Assembly (NCBI RefSeq): GCF_000812465.1
Contig: NZ_JWMA01000104.1
Span: forward strand, 124,001-188,000
Source: Cupriavidus sp. IDO
GTDB lineage: Bacteria; Pseudomonadota; Gammaproteobacteria; Burkholderiales; Burkholderiaceae
DNA: 64,000 nucleotides
Direction: 5' to 3'
Shown piece after piece: positions 42,860 to 51,271 of the stretch. The notes beneath the pieces were generated by a model. That model ran no database searches, was not told the origin of the DNA, and was given only the letters and a program-made list of their open reading frames with translations. The position numbers and the translations under genes were made by a program. Each line of letters starts with the position of its first letter. Position 1 is the first letter of the stretch.

Positions 42860-43885
42860 TCAGGCCCGAGCCGCCGCCCGATCCTCCACCAGCGCATCTC
42901 GGTTCGCATAACGCGCCGCAATCACCGAGCACACAATCAACTGCAACTGGTGATAAACCATCAGCGGCAACACCAGCAGCCCCAGCGCCGGATGCCCGGC
43001 GAACAGGATCTTGGCCATCGGAATGCCATTGGCCAGGCTCTTCTTGGAGCCGCAGAACACGGCCGTGATCTCGTCTTCAACCGAGAAGCGCAGGCGGCGC
43101 GCCGTGAAGGTGGTCGTGCCGAGCACCACGAACAGCAGCATGGCGGACAAGCCCATCACCGCGCCGATGGTCTGCCACTGATATTGGTGCCACAGGCCGG
43201 CGGCAGTCGCATCGCAGAACGACGAATAAACGATCAGCACGATCACGCCGCGGTCGATCTTGTTGGTGACCTGCTTCCGCTTGGCCAGCCAGCTGCCGAT
43301 CAGCGGGCGCAGCAGCTGGCCGAGTGCGAACGGCAGCAGCAGTTGCAGGGCCACGCCGGTCAGGGCCTTGCCCAGCGGCATCGAGGCGCCGCTGGCGCTG
43401 ATCACCAGCCCCATCAGCAGCGGCGTGACGGCCATGCCGATCAGCCCGGAGATGGTGGCGTTGAAGATCGCGCCGGGTACGTTGCCGCGCGCCATCGAGG
43501 TCATCGCGACAGAAGAGGACACCGTCGACGGGAGCGCGCACAGGTAGAACACGCCGAGCAGCAGATCGGGCGGCAATGTGTTGTGCAGCGACAGCATCAG
43601 CAGCAGGCCGATGACGGGGAACACCACGTAAGTGAACGCCTGCACGAACACGTGCAGCCGCCAGTGCTTCGCGCCTGCCACCAGCTTGTCGCGCGACAGC
43701 GCCGCGCCGTGCAGGAAAAAGACCAGCGCTACGCCCAGGCTGGTGACCAGGCCAAGGTGCAGTGGCCCTTTTCCCGAGCCGATTTCCGGGGCAATCAGGG
43801 CGATGCCGATGGCCGTCAGCATGATCAGGACAAAGCCGTCGATCAGGTCATAGAGCTTCTTGAGTTTCGAAAGAATACGAGACAT
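42860..43885 (-). CDS. Bile acid:sodium symporter family (SBF-like) transporter
   Basis: A 341-residue membrane protein with about nine to ten hydrophobic segments of the SBF/BASS fold (YfeH-like group). LVFFLHGAALSRDKL near 54-68 and FCGSKKSLANGIPMAK near 284-299 are characteristic; the SKKSLANG crossover is the sodium/substrate region in this subgroup. The substrate (organic anion, possibly not bile acid) is unknown. It is divergent from a LysR gene over 92 bases containing CATTTATC direct repeats, so that regulator probably controls it. Confidence 0.88.
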   Translation of the reverse strand: MSRILSKLKKLYDLIDGFVLIMLTAIGIALIAPEIGSGKGPLHLGLVTSLGVALVFFLHGAALSRDKLVAGAKHWRLHVFVQAFTYVVFPVIGLLLMLSLHNTLPPDLLLGVFYLCALPSTVSSSVAMTSMARGNVPGAIFNATISGLIGMAVTPLLMGLVISASGASMPLGKALTGVALQLLLPFALGQLLRPLIGSWLAKRKQVTNKIDRGVIVLIVYSSFCDATAAGLWHQYQWQTIGAVMGLSAMLLFVVLGTTTFTARRLRFSVEDEITAVFCGSKKSLANGIPMAKILFAGHPALGLLVLPLMVYHQLQLIVCSVIAARYANRDALVEDRAAARA

Positions 43886-43946
43886 GACTGCTGCTAGTTA
43901 GGGTTTTGCCTAGTATTGGACGTTACCCAGGTCTAGAATGCAAATT

Positions 43947-43967
43947 CATTTATCGAATCCATTTATC
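43947..43967. promoter_or_regulatory. Direct repeats in the SBF/LysR divergent promoter
   Basis: CATTTATC occurs twice with a 13-base period inside an AT-rich stretch (CATTTATCGAATCCATTTATC region) immediately upstream of the LysR gene. It is the only low-GC segment nearby and the likely regulator/promoter site. Confidence 0.45.
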
Positions 43968-43977
43968 TGATCGTTGC

Positions 43978-44895
43978 ATGAATTACACACTCCGGCAGTT
44001 GCGGGTGTTCCTGGCGGTGGCCGGCAGCGGCGGTTTCAGCCGTGCCGCCGATGTGGTGGGGCTGACACAGCCGGCGGTAAGCCGTGGTGTTGCTGAGCTG
44101 GAAGAGGCACTTGGCGTGCGCCTGCTGGACCGCACCACGCGCGAAGTGGTGCTGACCGATGCAGGCCATGCGCTGGCGCCCGCGCTGGAACGGCTGCTTG
44201 GCCAGCTGGACGATACGCTCGAGGAAACCCGCCAGCTTGGTGAGCGCTATCGCGGACGCGTGGTGATAGCCGGCGCGCCTACCATTTCGGCACGCCTGAT
44301 GCCGATGTACGTGGCGGCCTGCGCGGCGCAATACCCCGAAATCCGCCTGACCGTGCGCGACAACGTGCAGGCCGACGGCCTGGAGCAGGTGCGGGCCGGC
44401 GCGGTGGACTTCGGCGTGCTGATCGATCCGCTGGTGCAGGACGGACTGACCATCGAAGCGCTGGCAACCGATCCGTTCTGCTTCGTGTGCCGGCGCGACC
44501 ATCCGCTCGCGCAGTCCGAGTCGGTGCCATGGGCGGCGCTGCACGGCATGCGGCTGGTGCTGCTGGACTTTGCCTCGGGCAGCCGGCCGCTGATCGACCG
44601 CGTGTTCGGCCGGCACGGCGTGGTGCCGCAGGTGGTGCAGGAGCTCGGCCACTCGGCCAGCGTGTTCGGGATGGTGGAGGCGGGGATCGGGGCGTCGGTG
44701 CTGCCGTCGTTCTCCCTGCCGCTGCCGGCCGCGTCGCCGCTGGTGTGGCGGCCGCTGGTGCCGTGCGAGGAACGCCGCATTGTCATGGTGCGGCGTGAGG
44801 ACCGCTCGCTGTCGCCGGCGGCAGCAGCGGTCTGGGACCTGGTACGCAAGCTGACCGTCCGGGCCGAGCCGCCGATGATGGACGCAGCGGCCTGA
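43978..44895 (+). CDS. LysR-type transcriptional regulator next to the SBF transporter
   Basis: A 305-residue LysR protein. The helix-turn-helix is at about 2-60 (TLRQLRVFLAVAGSGGFSRA, TQPAVSRGVAELEEALG), and the effector domain starts near 90 (GRVVIAGAPTISARLMPMYV). The start is the ATG before NYTLRQL. Its position divergent from the SBF transporter gene with repeats in between suggests it regulates that gene. The inducer is unknown. Codon use and GC match the surrounding genes. Confidence 0.92.
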   Translation: MNYTLRQLRVFLAVAGSGGFSRAADVVGLTQPAVSRGVAELEEALGVRLLDRTTREVVLTDAGHALAPALERLLGQLDDTLEETRQLGERYRGRVVIAGAPTISARLMPMYVAACAAQYPEIRLTVRDNVQADGLEQVRAGAVDFGVLIDPLVQDGLTIEALATDPFCFVCRRDHPLAQSESVPWAALHGMRLVLLDFASGSRPLIDRVFGRHGVVPQVVQELGHSASVFGMVEAGIGASVLPSFSLPLPAASPLVWRPLVPCEERRIVMVRREDRSLSPAAAAVWDLVRKLTVRAEPPMMDAAA

Positions 44896-44910
44896 GCGGT
44901 CAGCCTCCCG

Positions 44911-45690
44911 TCAGCCGGCCGTTACCATCAGTGCTTCCAGGTCGAAGCTGCCATCGGCCTGCACACGATAGTGCTCACGCACTTCGGTCGGCGCCACCTG
45001 CCAAAGATGGCGAATCGCTTCGACCGCCAACGCGGGTGTGCGCATCCGCCTGACCCAGCTCTCGAATTCGATCCCGATTCGCCATACCGGCGACACGGCA
45101 ATGCGATCGGCCCCGAAACCGGCGGCTTCGAGCATTGCCCGCCAGGCCGGACCGGTGTAGTCGCGCACATGTGAAGGATCGCGCAACAACTCGACCGATT
45201 GCAGCCAGGTATCGCGCAGCGGATCTTCCGCGCCGGCAATGTCGATCAGGATCAGCTTGCCGCCGGGCTTGAGCACGCGGCGGATTTCGCGCAGGGCAGC
45301 CGGCACGTCGCGCCAGTGGTGGGCACTCATGCGCGAGACCACGGCGCAGAAGCTTGCGTCGGCGAACGGCAGCACCTCCGCAGCGCCTTGTTGGGTGCGG
45401 ATATTGGCCAGTCCGCGCTCCCGGGCCGCGCCGGCGACCACGGCGAGCATGTCTTCCGACAGGTCATAGGCCGTGACCTGCGCCGCCACCGTCGCCGCCG
45501 CAAAGCTGGCGTGGCCGGCGCCGCAGCCCAGGTCGAGCACGCTGCTCTGGCCTCGCTTCGCTTCGGGAATCAGCGCCGCCAGCTCTTGCTTCAGGTGTTC
45601 CAGGTCCGCGCCCTGGGCGTGCACGGCGCTGGTGAGGTAGGCGCTGGCGGTGGCGCCGAATTGCGCGGCGACGAGTTCCTGTTGTTGCAT
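44911..45690 (-). CDS. Class I SAM-dependent methyltransferase (UbiE/Methyltransf_11-like)
   Basis: A 259-residue methyltransferase. Motif I VLDLGCGAGHASF is at 51-63, the acidic residue of motif II follows in AYDLSEDML, and post-motif elements FCAVVSRMSAHHWRDVPAALREI and GGKLILIDIAG are typical of small-molecule methyltransferases. The SAM site is clear but the acceptor is not. It is divergent from an MmyB-like regulator gene (137 bases apart), which probably controls it. Confidence 0.88.
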   Translation of the reverse strand: MQQQELVAAQFGATASAYLTSAVHAQGADLEHLKQELAALIPEAKRGQSSVLDLGCGAGHASFAAATVAAQVTAYDLSEDMLAVVAGAARERGLANIRTQQGAAEVLPFADASFCAVVSRMSAHHWRDVPAALREIRRVLKPGGKLILIDIAGAEDPLRDTWLQSVELLRDPSHVRDYTGPAWRAMLEAAGFGADRIAVSPVWRIGIEFESWVRRMRTPALAVEAIRHLWQVAPTEVREHYRVQADGSFDLEALMVTAG

Positions 45691-45804
45691 GGCTGCTCCT
45701 GAACCGGGCGATCTGCCGGCTTTCTCGTTGACGGGGACTTGCCCGCTAAGCGGGTGTCACGTACTGTATGCGGGCCATTTTCCCGGTACAAGTCAGCAAT
45801 TTAT

Positions 45805-45818
45805 CCTGGTATAACAGG
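45805..45818. promoter_or_regulatory. Near-palindrome overlapping the MmyB-like regulator promoter
   Basis: CCTGGTATAACAGG is a dyad with 12 of 14 positions symmetrical and contains a TATAAC -10-like hexamer, ten bases before the ATG of the regulator gene. A site for autorepression, possibly on a leaderless or short-leader transcript, is likely. Another hairpin, CCCGCTAAGCGGG, lies at about 45739-45751. Confidence 0.45.
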
Positions 45819-45827
45819 CACCAGTCT

Positions 45828-46646
45828 ATGCAGGCCGACGCCGACCTCCAATCCGTAACCGCTCCCGCTACCCATGAAGCCAGCCGCGAAGCCGTGCTGG
45901 GCGCCTTCCTGCGCGCCCACCGCGAGCGGCTGTCTCCCGGCGAGGTCGGTCTCTCTCCCGGCCGCCGCCGCCGCACTCCCGGCCTGCGCCGCGAGGAAGT
46001 GGCGCAGCTCGCCGGTCTGAGCGCGACATGGGTAACTTGGCTGGAGCAGGGTAGGCCGGTGACCTTGTCCGCGCGTGCCTTGGACAGCCTAGCGGCTGCC
46101 CTGCGCCTGTCGCGGGCCGAGCGGGCCTATCTGTTCGAGCTGGCCGGACGCCGCGATCCGCGGCAGGCGGAAGACGAGGCGGTGCCGCCAGCGGTGCTGG
46201 CCTCGGTGCAGGCGATCAACGGACCGGCCTATCTGCTCGACCGCCAATGGAACGCGCTGGCCTGGAACGCTGCCGCCGCCGAATTGTTCGTCGGCTGGCT
46301 GGACGCCGGCAGCCACGAGCGCAACCTGCTGCGCGCCATGTTCCTGTCGCCGGCGCTGCAGGCACTGGTCGAAGACTGGCCGCACCGCGCGGCCCGGCTG
46401 GTGGCGGAATTCCGCGCCCACAGCATCCGCTTTGCGGAGGATCCGCCGACGCGCGCACTGATCGAGGGACTGATGGCAGACAGCCCGGCGTTTCGCGCCG
46501 ACTGGCTGTCGCAGGATGTGGAGGATCGGGAGGGCGGGCGTCGCGGCTTCCGGCACCCGGCGCGCGGTCCGCTGCAATTCGAACAGCTGACGCTGGTACC
46601 CGCGGCCGCGCCGGGGCTGATGCTGGTGATGCTGATGCCGGCATGA
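45828..46646 (+). CDS. Helix-turn-helix regulator with MmyB-like ligand domain
   Basis: A 272-residue transcription factor. An XRE-type helix-turn-helix (about 24-92; key helix REEVAQLAGLSATWVTWLEQ) follows the LSPGRRRRTPGLRREE signature of this family. The MmyB-like ligand-binding PAS-type domain spans about 120-265 (GPAYLLDRQWNALAWNAAAAELF). Such regulators control neighbouring short-chain dehydrogenase or small enzyme genes, often with fatty-acid-like ligands. It is divergent from the methyltransferase gene and convergent with the SDR gene. A dyad overlaps its presumed promoter. Confidence 0.9.
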   Translation: MQADADLQSVTAPATHEASREAVLGAFLRAHRERLSPGEVGLSPGRRRRTPGLRREEVAQLAGLSATWVTWLEQGRPVTLSARALDSLAAALRLSRAERAYLFELAGRRDPRQAEDEAVPPAVLASVQAINGPAYLLDRQWNALAWNAAAAELFVGWLDAGSHERNLLRAMFLSPALQALVEDWPHRAARLVAEFRAHSIRFAEDPPTRALIEGLMADSPAFRADWLSQDVEDREGGRRGFRHPARGPLQFEQLTLVPAAAPGLMLVMLMPA

Positions 46647-46668
46647 GACCGGCAGCAGCATCAGAGGC

Positions 46669-47427
46669 TTACTTGGGCTGCATCCGGATCGCGCCATCCA
46701 GGCGGATCACTTCGCCGTTGAGCATGGTGTTGCCGATGATCGCCTTGGCCAGCTTGGCATACTCGGCCGGGCGGCCCAGGCGCGGCGGGAACGGCACCAT
46801 CTTGCCGAGCGCGTCCTGCACTTCCTGCGGCATGCCCAGCAGCATCGGCGTCTCGAAGATACCCGGGGCGATCGTCATGCAGCGCACGCCGTCGCGCGAC
46901 AGGTCGCGCGCGATTGCCAGCGTCATGGCAACCACGCCGCCCTTCGATGCCGCATAGGCAGCCTGCCCGATCTGCCCGTCGAAAGCCGCCACCGATGCCG
47001 TATTGATGATCACGCCACGCTCGCCTTCGCTGTCGGGCGTGTTCTGCACCATCGCCGCAGCGGCCAGCCGGATCATGTTGAAGGTGCCGATCAGGTTCAC
47101 GCGGATGGTCTTGTCGAAGGCATCCAGCGGGTGCGGCCCGTTCTTGCCGACCGTCTTGTTGGCTGTCGCAATGCCCGCGCAGTTGATCAGCCCGGACAGG
47201 CGGCCCAATGTCTGCGCGGCTGCTACAACCGCCTGGCCGTCAGCCTCGGAGGTCACGTCGCACTTGACGAACTGTCCGCCCAGCTCCGCCGCCAGCGCCT
47301 TGCCGGTGGCTTCGTTCAGGTCGGCGATCACCACCTTGCCGCCCGCCTCGGCGATCATGCGCGCGCTGCCCGCGCCCAGGCCGGAGGCGCCGCCGGTGAC
47401 GATGAATACGTTGCCCTGGATTTCCAT
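46669..47427 (-). CDS. Short-chain dehydrogenase (3-hydroxyacyl-CoA dehydrogenase type II-like)
   Basis: A 252-residue SDR enzyme. Nucleotide motif TGGASGLGAG is at 11-20, an NAD-type acidic residue is in VIADLNE, the catalytic serine is in IINTASVAAFDGQ, and YAASKGG carries the catalytic Tyr-Lys. The sequence is of the HSD17B10 / 3-hydroxyacyl-CoA dehydrogenase group used in fatty-acid and branched-chain acyl-CoA oxidation. A perfect 14-base palindrome lies just upstream, suggesting control by a TetR- or MerR-type acyl-CoA regulator. It is a single-gene unit. Confidence 0.88.
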   Translation of the reverse strand: MEIQGNVFIVTGGASGLGAGSARMIAEAGGKVVIADLNEATGKALAAELGGQFVKCDVTSEADGQAVVAAAQTLGRLSGLINCAGIATANKTVGKNGPHPLDAFDKTIRVNLIGTFNMIRLAAAAMVQNTPDSEGERGVIINTASVAAFDGQIGQAAYAASKGGVVAMTLAIARDLSRDGVRCMTIAPGIFETPMLLGMPQEVQDALGKMVPFPPRLGRPAEYAKLAKAIIGNTMLNGEVIRLDGAIRMQPK

Positions 47428-47453
47428 CTGCTGTCTCCTCGTTCGTGGGTTGT

Positions 47454-47467
47454 CGTTTACGTAAACG
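47454..47467. promoter_or_regulatory. Perfect palindromic operator upstream of the dehydrogenase gene
   Basis: CGTTTACGTAAACG is fully self-complementary and lies 27-40 bases upstream of the start codon, next to AT-richer DNA with ATTGTA. Sites of this look are used by regulators of acyl-CoA and branched-chain amino-acid breakdown in proteobacteria; the match is by eye only. Confidence 0.6.
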
Positions 47468-47513
47468 TCAATTCGAATCGTATTGTACGGAGCGGCGGCG
47501 CATGTGCAAGCCC

Positions 47514-47542
47514 AAACAAAAAAGCGACCCGAAGGTCGCTTT
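47514..47542 (-). terminator. Rho-independent terminator after adk
   Basis: AAAGCGACC and GGTCGCTTT form a 9-bp stem around a four-base loop. On the minus strand it ends in a run of U. It lies just past the adk stop codon in the right direction. Confidence 0.9.
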
Positions 47543-47566
47543 CTGTGGACTGATGGAAGGCTGCGC

Positions 47567-48232
47567 TTACTTCAGCGCCTCGAACACGTGCGTGGTGATG
47601 CTGTCCACGTCGCCCAGGCCCGAAATCTTGCGGTACTTCGGCGGCGCGACCTTGGCGGCAGCATCGCCCTTGGCAGCCCATTCCGAGTAGTAGTCCACGA
47701 GCGGACGGGTTTGCTGCGAGTACACGTCCAGGCGCTTCTTGACGGTTTCTTCCTTGTCGTCGTCGCGCTGGATCAGGGCTTCGCCGGTCTCGTCGTCGAT
47801 GCCTTCGGTCTTGGGCGGGTTGAACTTGACGTGGTAGGTACGTCCCGAAGCCACGTGCACGCGGCGGCCGCTCATACGCTCGATGATGGCGTCGAACGGT
47901 ACGTCGATTTCCAGCACGTAGTCGATGGCCACGCCGGCGTCCTTCATGGCTTCGGCCTGCGGAATGGTACGCGGGAAGCCGTCGAACAGATAGCCGTTCT
48001 TGCAGTCGTCCTGCTTCAGGCGGTCCTTCACCAGGCCGATAATGATGTCATCCGACACCAGTCCGCCCGCATCCATGACCTTCTTGGCCTCGACGCCCAG
48101 CGGCGTGCCGGCCTTCACCGCGGCGCGCAGCATGTCGCCGGTGGAAATTTGCGGAATGCCGAACTTCTCGCAGATGAACTTGGCTTGCGTGCCTTTGCCG
48201 GCGCCAGGCGCGCCCAACAGGATCAAACGCAT
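47567..48232 (-). CDS. adk: Adenylate kinase
   Basis: Catalyses ATP + AMP to 2 ADP. The 221-residue long-form enzyme has the P-loop GAPGAGKGTQAKF at 7-19, the AMP-binding ISTGDMLRAAV, DGFPRT near 84, and the full LID domain (about 122-160; GRTYHVKFNPPK). The LID lacks the four-cysteine zinc site, as usual in proteobacteria. It is the last gene of the exbB-exbD-lpxK-trm112-kdsB-adk run, separated from kdsB by a 315-base gap, and has a clear terminator behind it. Confidence 0.97.
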   Translation of the reverse strand: MRLILLGAPGAGKGTQAKFICEKFGIPQISTGDMLRAAVKAGTPLGVEAKKVMDAGGLVSDDIIIGLVKDRLKQDDCKNGYLFDGFPRTIPQAEAMKDAGVAIDYVLEIDVPFDAIIERMSGRRVHVASGRTYHVKFNPPKTEGIDDETGEALIQRDDDKEETVKKRLDVYSQQTRPLVDYYSEWAAKGDAAAKVAPPKYRKISGLGDVDSITTHVFEALK

Positions 48233-48547
48233 TTACGGGTCCTCAGAGTTTTGAATCTGGTGTGGCGGGGAAGATCAGAAGGAGGGTAACGCCGTAACTT
48301 GACGCAAGACTTACTGCGCAGGCCGTGCTGACGCCCGATGTAGCGCTTGCCGGGAGGCGGCGCGGGTCACCGGACGGGCTCTATCTTTATCTCCCCACCG
48401 AGCCTTGGCCGGACGACGCGCTCGACTGCGCCTGCCCGACGGCTCTTATCGGCAAGCATTATGCCATGACGCGCTGCAATTCCGGGCTGAAATCCGCCCG
48501 CTGATTCGGTTGCAGCAGTATGAACCGGAGCGGGCAGGCCGGTCCGG
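48233..48547. other. Gene-free gap between kdsB and adk
   Basis: No convincing reading frame, RNA gene or terminator was found. Open frames here are continuations of kdsB antisense or out-of-frame sequence. A CATAAT hexamer is present on the minus strand without a spaced -35 partner. The gap presumably holds the adk promoter. Confidence 0.5.
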
Positions 48548-49357
48548 TCAGGGGCCTTCCTGTGCCATGGTCTGTGCCCATAGCGCCCGCACGCGCTCCA
48601 GGTCGGCCGGCGTGTCCACGCCCGGCGCCGGGGCGGCGTTGGTCTGCAGCACGCTGATGCGCTCGCCATGCCACATGGCGCGCAGCTGCTCCAGCGCTTC
48701 AGTCTGCTCGACCGGCGCTGCCGCCAGGGTGGGGAAACGGCGCAGGAAACCGGCACGGTAGGCGTACAGGCCGATATGACGCAGCACCGGCATGGCAGGC
48801 AGCGACACCTGCGCCATGGCGGCGGGCACGGCCGGCACGCCGGACCATGCGTCGCGCGACCACGGGATCGGCGCGCGCGAGAAGTACATCGCGCGGCTGG
48901 CGGCGTCGCACACCACCTTGACCACGTTGGGATTGAAGACCTCCGCCACGTCATGCAGCGGATGGGCCGCCGTGGCGATCGCACAGTCGGCATGGTGCGC
49001 CAGGTGCAGCGCCACTTCGTCGATCAGTTGCGGATCGATCAGCGGCTCGTCGCCCTGGACATTCACGACGATGGCGTCGTCAGCCAGGCCGAGCTGCGCA
49101 GCCACTTCCGCCAGGCGATCGGTGCCCGACGGATGATCGGCGCGCGTCAGCACGGCCTCGATGCCATGCGCGGCGCACGCCTGCGCCACGGCCGGGGCGT
49201 CGGTGGCCACCACGGTGCGCTGCGCCGACGACGCATGCGCGCGCTCGGCCACCCGCACGATCATCGGGCGCCCACCAATGTCGGCCAGCGGCTTGTCGGG
49301 CAGCCGGGTCGAGGCCAGCCGCGCGGGAATGACGACGGTAAATGCCGGGATGCTCAT
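48548..49357 (-). CDS. kdsB: 3-deoxy-manno-octulosonate cytidylyltransferase
   Basis: CMP-KDO synthetase: activates KDO with CTP for lipopolysaccharide inner-core synthesis. The 269-residue protein begins FTVVIPARLASTRLPDKPLADIG with the nucleotide-binding PARLASTRLPxKPL motif. It also has VNVQGDEPLI near 100 and SRAPIPWSRDA near 155, and HIGLYAYRAGFLRRF. It is preceded by trm112 and lpxK on the same strand, a well-known LPS-related cluster in Burkholderiales. Confidence 0.96.
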   Translation of the reverse strand: MSIPAFTVVIPARLASTRLPDKPLADIGGRPMIVRVAERAHASSAQRTVVATDAPAVAQACAAHGIEAVLTRADHPSGTDRLAEVAAQLGLADDAIVVNVQGDEPLIDPQLIDEVALHLAHHADCAIATAAHPLHDVAEVFNPNVVKVVCDAASRAMYFSRAPIPWSRDAWSGVPAVPAAMAQVSLPAMPVLRHIGLYAYRAGFLRRFPTLAAAPVEQTEALEQLRAMWHGERISVLQTNAAPAPGVDTPADLERVRALWAQTMAQEGP

Positions 49358-49369
49358 GATGCGCGACGT

Positions 49370-49582
49370 TCAGTTGCCCGCGTTGTCCGCCGGAGCGGCC
49401 GGGTCGATCACGCGGCCCGGCACCGACTGGCGGGCCTCGTCGGCCAGCATGACCGGAATCCCGTCACGAATCGGATAGGCCAGCTTGTCTACGTGGCAGA
49501 TCAGCTCCTGCGCGGCGCGGTTGTACTCCAGCTTGCCCTTGCACAGCGGGCAGACCAGGATTTCAAGCAGCCGGTTGTCCAT
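49370..49582 (-). CDS. Trm112 family protein
   Basis: A 70-residue zinc-ribbon-like protein. Only the first of the two cysteine pairs is present (LVCPLCKG, residues 11-16), followed by YPIRDGIPVML, which is typical of the YcaR/Trm112 family. In eukaryotes Trm112 activates methyltransferases; the bacterial role is unclear, but the gene is commonly placed between lpxK and kdsB. It overlaps the lpxK 3' end by 20 bases and lies 12 bases upstream of kdsB, so it is part of that operon. Confidence 0.93.
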   Translation of the reverse strand: MDNRLLEILVCPLCKGKLEYNRAAQELICHVDKLAYPIRDGIPVMLADEARQSVPGRVIDPAAPADNAGN

Positions 49583-50690
49583 CTTGGTGTTCCTTGTTGA
49601 GTCCGGCCGCCGCCTTGTGCTCGCCAGTGGGCGCCATGGACATGGCAGCTCCGGCGGCCGGCACTGCCGGGACGCGCGCCAGCACGGCGCTGCGGATTTT
49701 ATCGATCAGGCCCGCGTCGATCACGGGCGTGGTGGGGACGACCCAGATGCGCGGGTCGTCGAAACGCTCGCATTTTACGGCATCCTTTTCGGTGATCAGG
49801 ATGATGTCGGCATCGAGCGCCGCCGGATTGTCGGCAAACGGGTCGTCGGCGAAATCGTAATGGTCCGGCAGCGGCAGCGTCTTCGGCTCCAGCCCTGCGC
49901 TGCGCAGGCTGGCGAAGAAGCGCTCCGGGTTGCCGATGCCGGCTGCAGCCAGCACGCGCCGGCCGATGAAGGTGGTGACCGGGCGCGCCATGGTCGGGTC
50001 GTTCAGCTGCCAGGCGTCGTCGAGCTCGAGCCGCATGCCATAGACATCGGGGCGATCCGGCGTGGCGCGGAAGTTCGGGTCGTTGATCAGCGTGGCATCG
50101 CGCGGGCGCGAAAGCGGCTCGCGCAGCGGGCCGGCCGGCAGCAGCAGGCCGTTGCCACCCATGCGGGAATCGAACATCACGATCTCGAAATCGCGCTGCA
50201 GGCGATAGTGTTGCAGGCCGTCGTCGAGCAGCAGCACGTTCACGCCCGGGTGCGATACCAGCATGGCTTGCGCGCACAGGGCCCGGTCCGGGAACACCCA
50301 GACCGGCACGTCGGTGGCGCGCGCGATCAGCAGTGGCTCGTCGCCGACATCCGACGCCTGCGAGGTCGGCTTGACGCGGCGCGGGTGCTTGAGTTGTACA
50401 CCATAGCCGCGCGAGACCACGCCCGGCCGGAGCCCGGCTTCGGCCAGCGCATGCGCCAGCGCAATGACGGCCGGCGTCTTGCCGGTGCCGCCCACGGTCA
50501 CGTTGCCGACCACCACCACCGGCATCGGCAGGCGGGTCGACTTGAACCAGCCGCGCTGATAACCAAGCCGGCGAATCCGCGCCACGACGCCGAACAGCAG
50601 CGAGAACGGCAACATCACCCAGGCAAACCAGCCGCGGCGCTGCCACTGGGCGGTTACGAAGTCTGCAAGGGCGTGGCGGGGAGCGGGCAT
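49563..50690 (-). CDS. lpxK: Tetraacyldisaccharide 4'-kinase
   Basis: Inner-membrane-associated kinase that phosphorylates the 4' position of the lipid A precursor. The 375-residue protein has one N-terminal membrane segment (about 22-37), the P-loop VGGTGKTP at 66-73, the GVVSRGYG motif near 97, and DDGLQHYRL near 155 with the catalytic Asp pair. Length is at the long end for the family; the last 30 residues form an Ala/Lys-rich tail that overlaps trm112. It lies between exbD and the LPS genes. Confidence 0.95.
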   Translation of the reverse strand: MPAPRHALADFVTAQWQRRGWFAWVMLPFSLLFGVVARIRRLGYQRGWFKSTRLPMPVVVVGNVTVGGTGKTPAVIALAHALAEAGLRPGVVSRGYGVQLKHPRRVKPTSQASDVGDEPLLIARATDVPVWVFPDRALCAQAMLVSHPGVNVLLLDDGLQHYRLQRDFEIVMFDSRMGGNGLLLPAGPLREPLSRPRDATLINDPNFRATPDRPDVYGMRLELDDAWQLNDPTMARPVTTFIGRRVLAAAGIGNPERFFASLRSAGLEPKTLPLPDHYDFADDPFADNPAALDADIILITEKDAVKCERFDDPRIWVVPTTPVIDAGLIDKIRSAVLARVPAVPAAGAAMSMAPTGEHKAAAGLNKEHQDGQPAA

Positions 50691-50834
50691 GGACGCTGGA
50701 GGGCGGTGGCTGGTGGGACGGCGGGCAGGGCCCGCGCATCGGCGGCAGTGCCGGCAGATTCAGACATTATGGGCATTGCCCGGCGCATGCCGCAAGCCCG
50801 GCGGGACGGCCGGGCCTGGCTGGACAAGTACCGC

Positions 50835-51266
50835 TCAGCGCGGCTGCGCGCTCTGGGTGGCGAAGGTCAGGCGCGACAGGCCCGCCAGCCGGGCGGCTTC
50901 CATCACGTTGATCACCGCCTGGTGAGACGCCTGCGCGTCGGCGTTGACGATGACCACGGGCGGCTGGCCATTGGTGGCGGGGCCTGCGGCGGCACGCAGC
51001 TGGTCGGCCAGGCTGGTGACGTCCTTTTGCTCCATCACGTGCTTGTTGACCGAATACACGCCGCGCGACGACACCGACACCACGATCTCCTGCGGCCGCT
51101 GCTGGGCGCGCTCGGCGTCAGCGGTCGGCAACTGGATCTGCAGTTCGGTGTAGCGCGAGTACGTGGTCGTGATCATCAGGAAGATCAGGATCACGAGCAG
51201 CACGTCGATCAGCGGGATCAGGTTGATCTCCGGCTCTTCGCGCCGTTGGCGGGAACGGAATTGCAT
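50835..51266 (-). CDS. exbD: ExbD/TolR family biopolymer transport protein
   Basis: A 143-residue component of the ExbBD proton motor that powers TonB. A short basic cytoplasmic start is followed by one membrane helix (about 14-33) with the essential proton-translocating Asp21 (NLIPLIDVLLVILIFLM), and a periplasmic domain of about 105 residues. It is five bases downstream of exbB and followed 144 bases later by lpxK. TolR is closely related; the pairing with the short ExbB supports ExbD. Confidence 0.92.
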   Translation of the reverse strand: MQFRSRQRREEPEINLIPLIDVLLVILIFLMITTTYSRYTELQIQLPTADAERAQQRPQEIVVSVSSRGVYSVNKHVMEQKDVTSLADQLRAAAGPATNGQPPVVIVNADAQASHQAVINVMEAARLAGLSRLTFATQSAQPR

Positions 51267-51271
51267 GGCGT

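Noticed and set aside
48367..48993. A 208-residue frame between kdsB and adk
   Set aside because: It is mostly the shifted frame of kdsB, rich in Arg/Cys/Ser, with no ribosome binding site.
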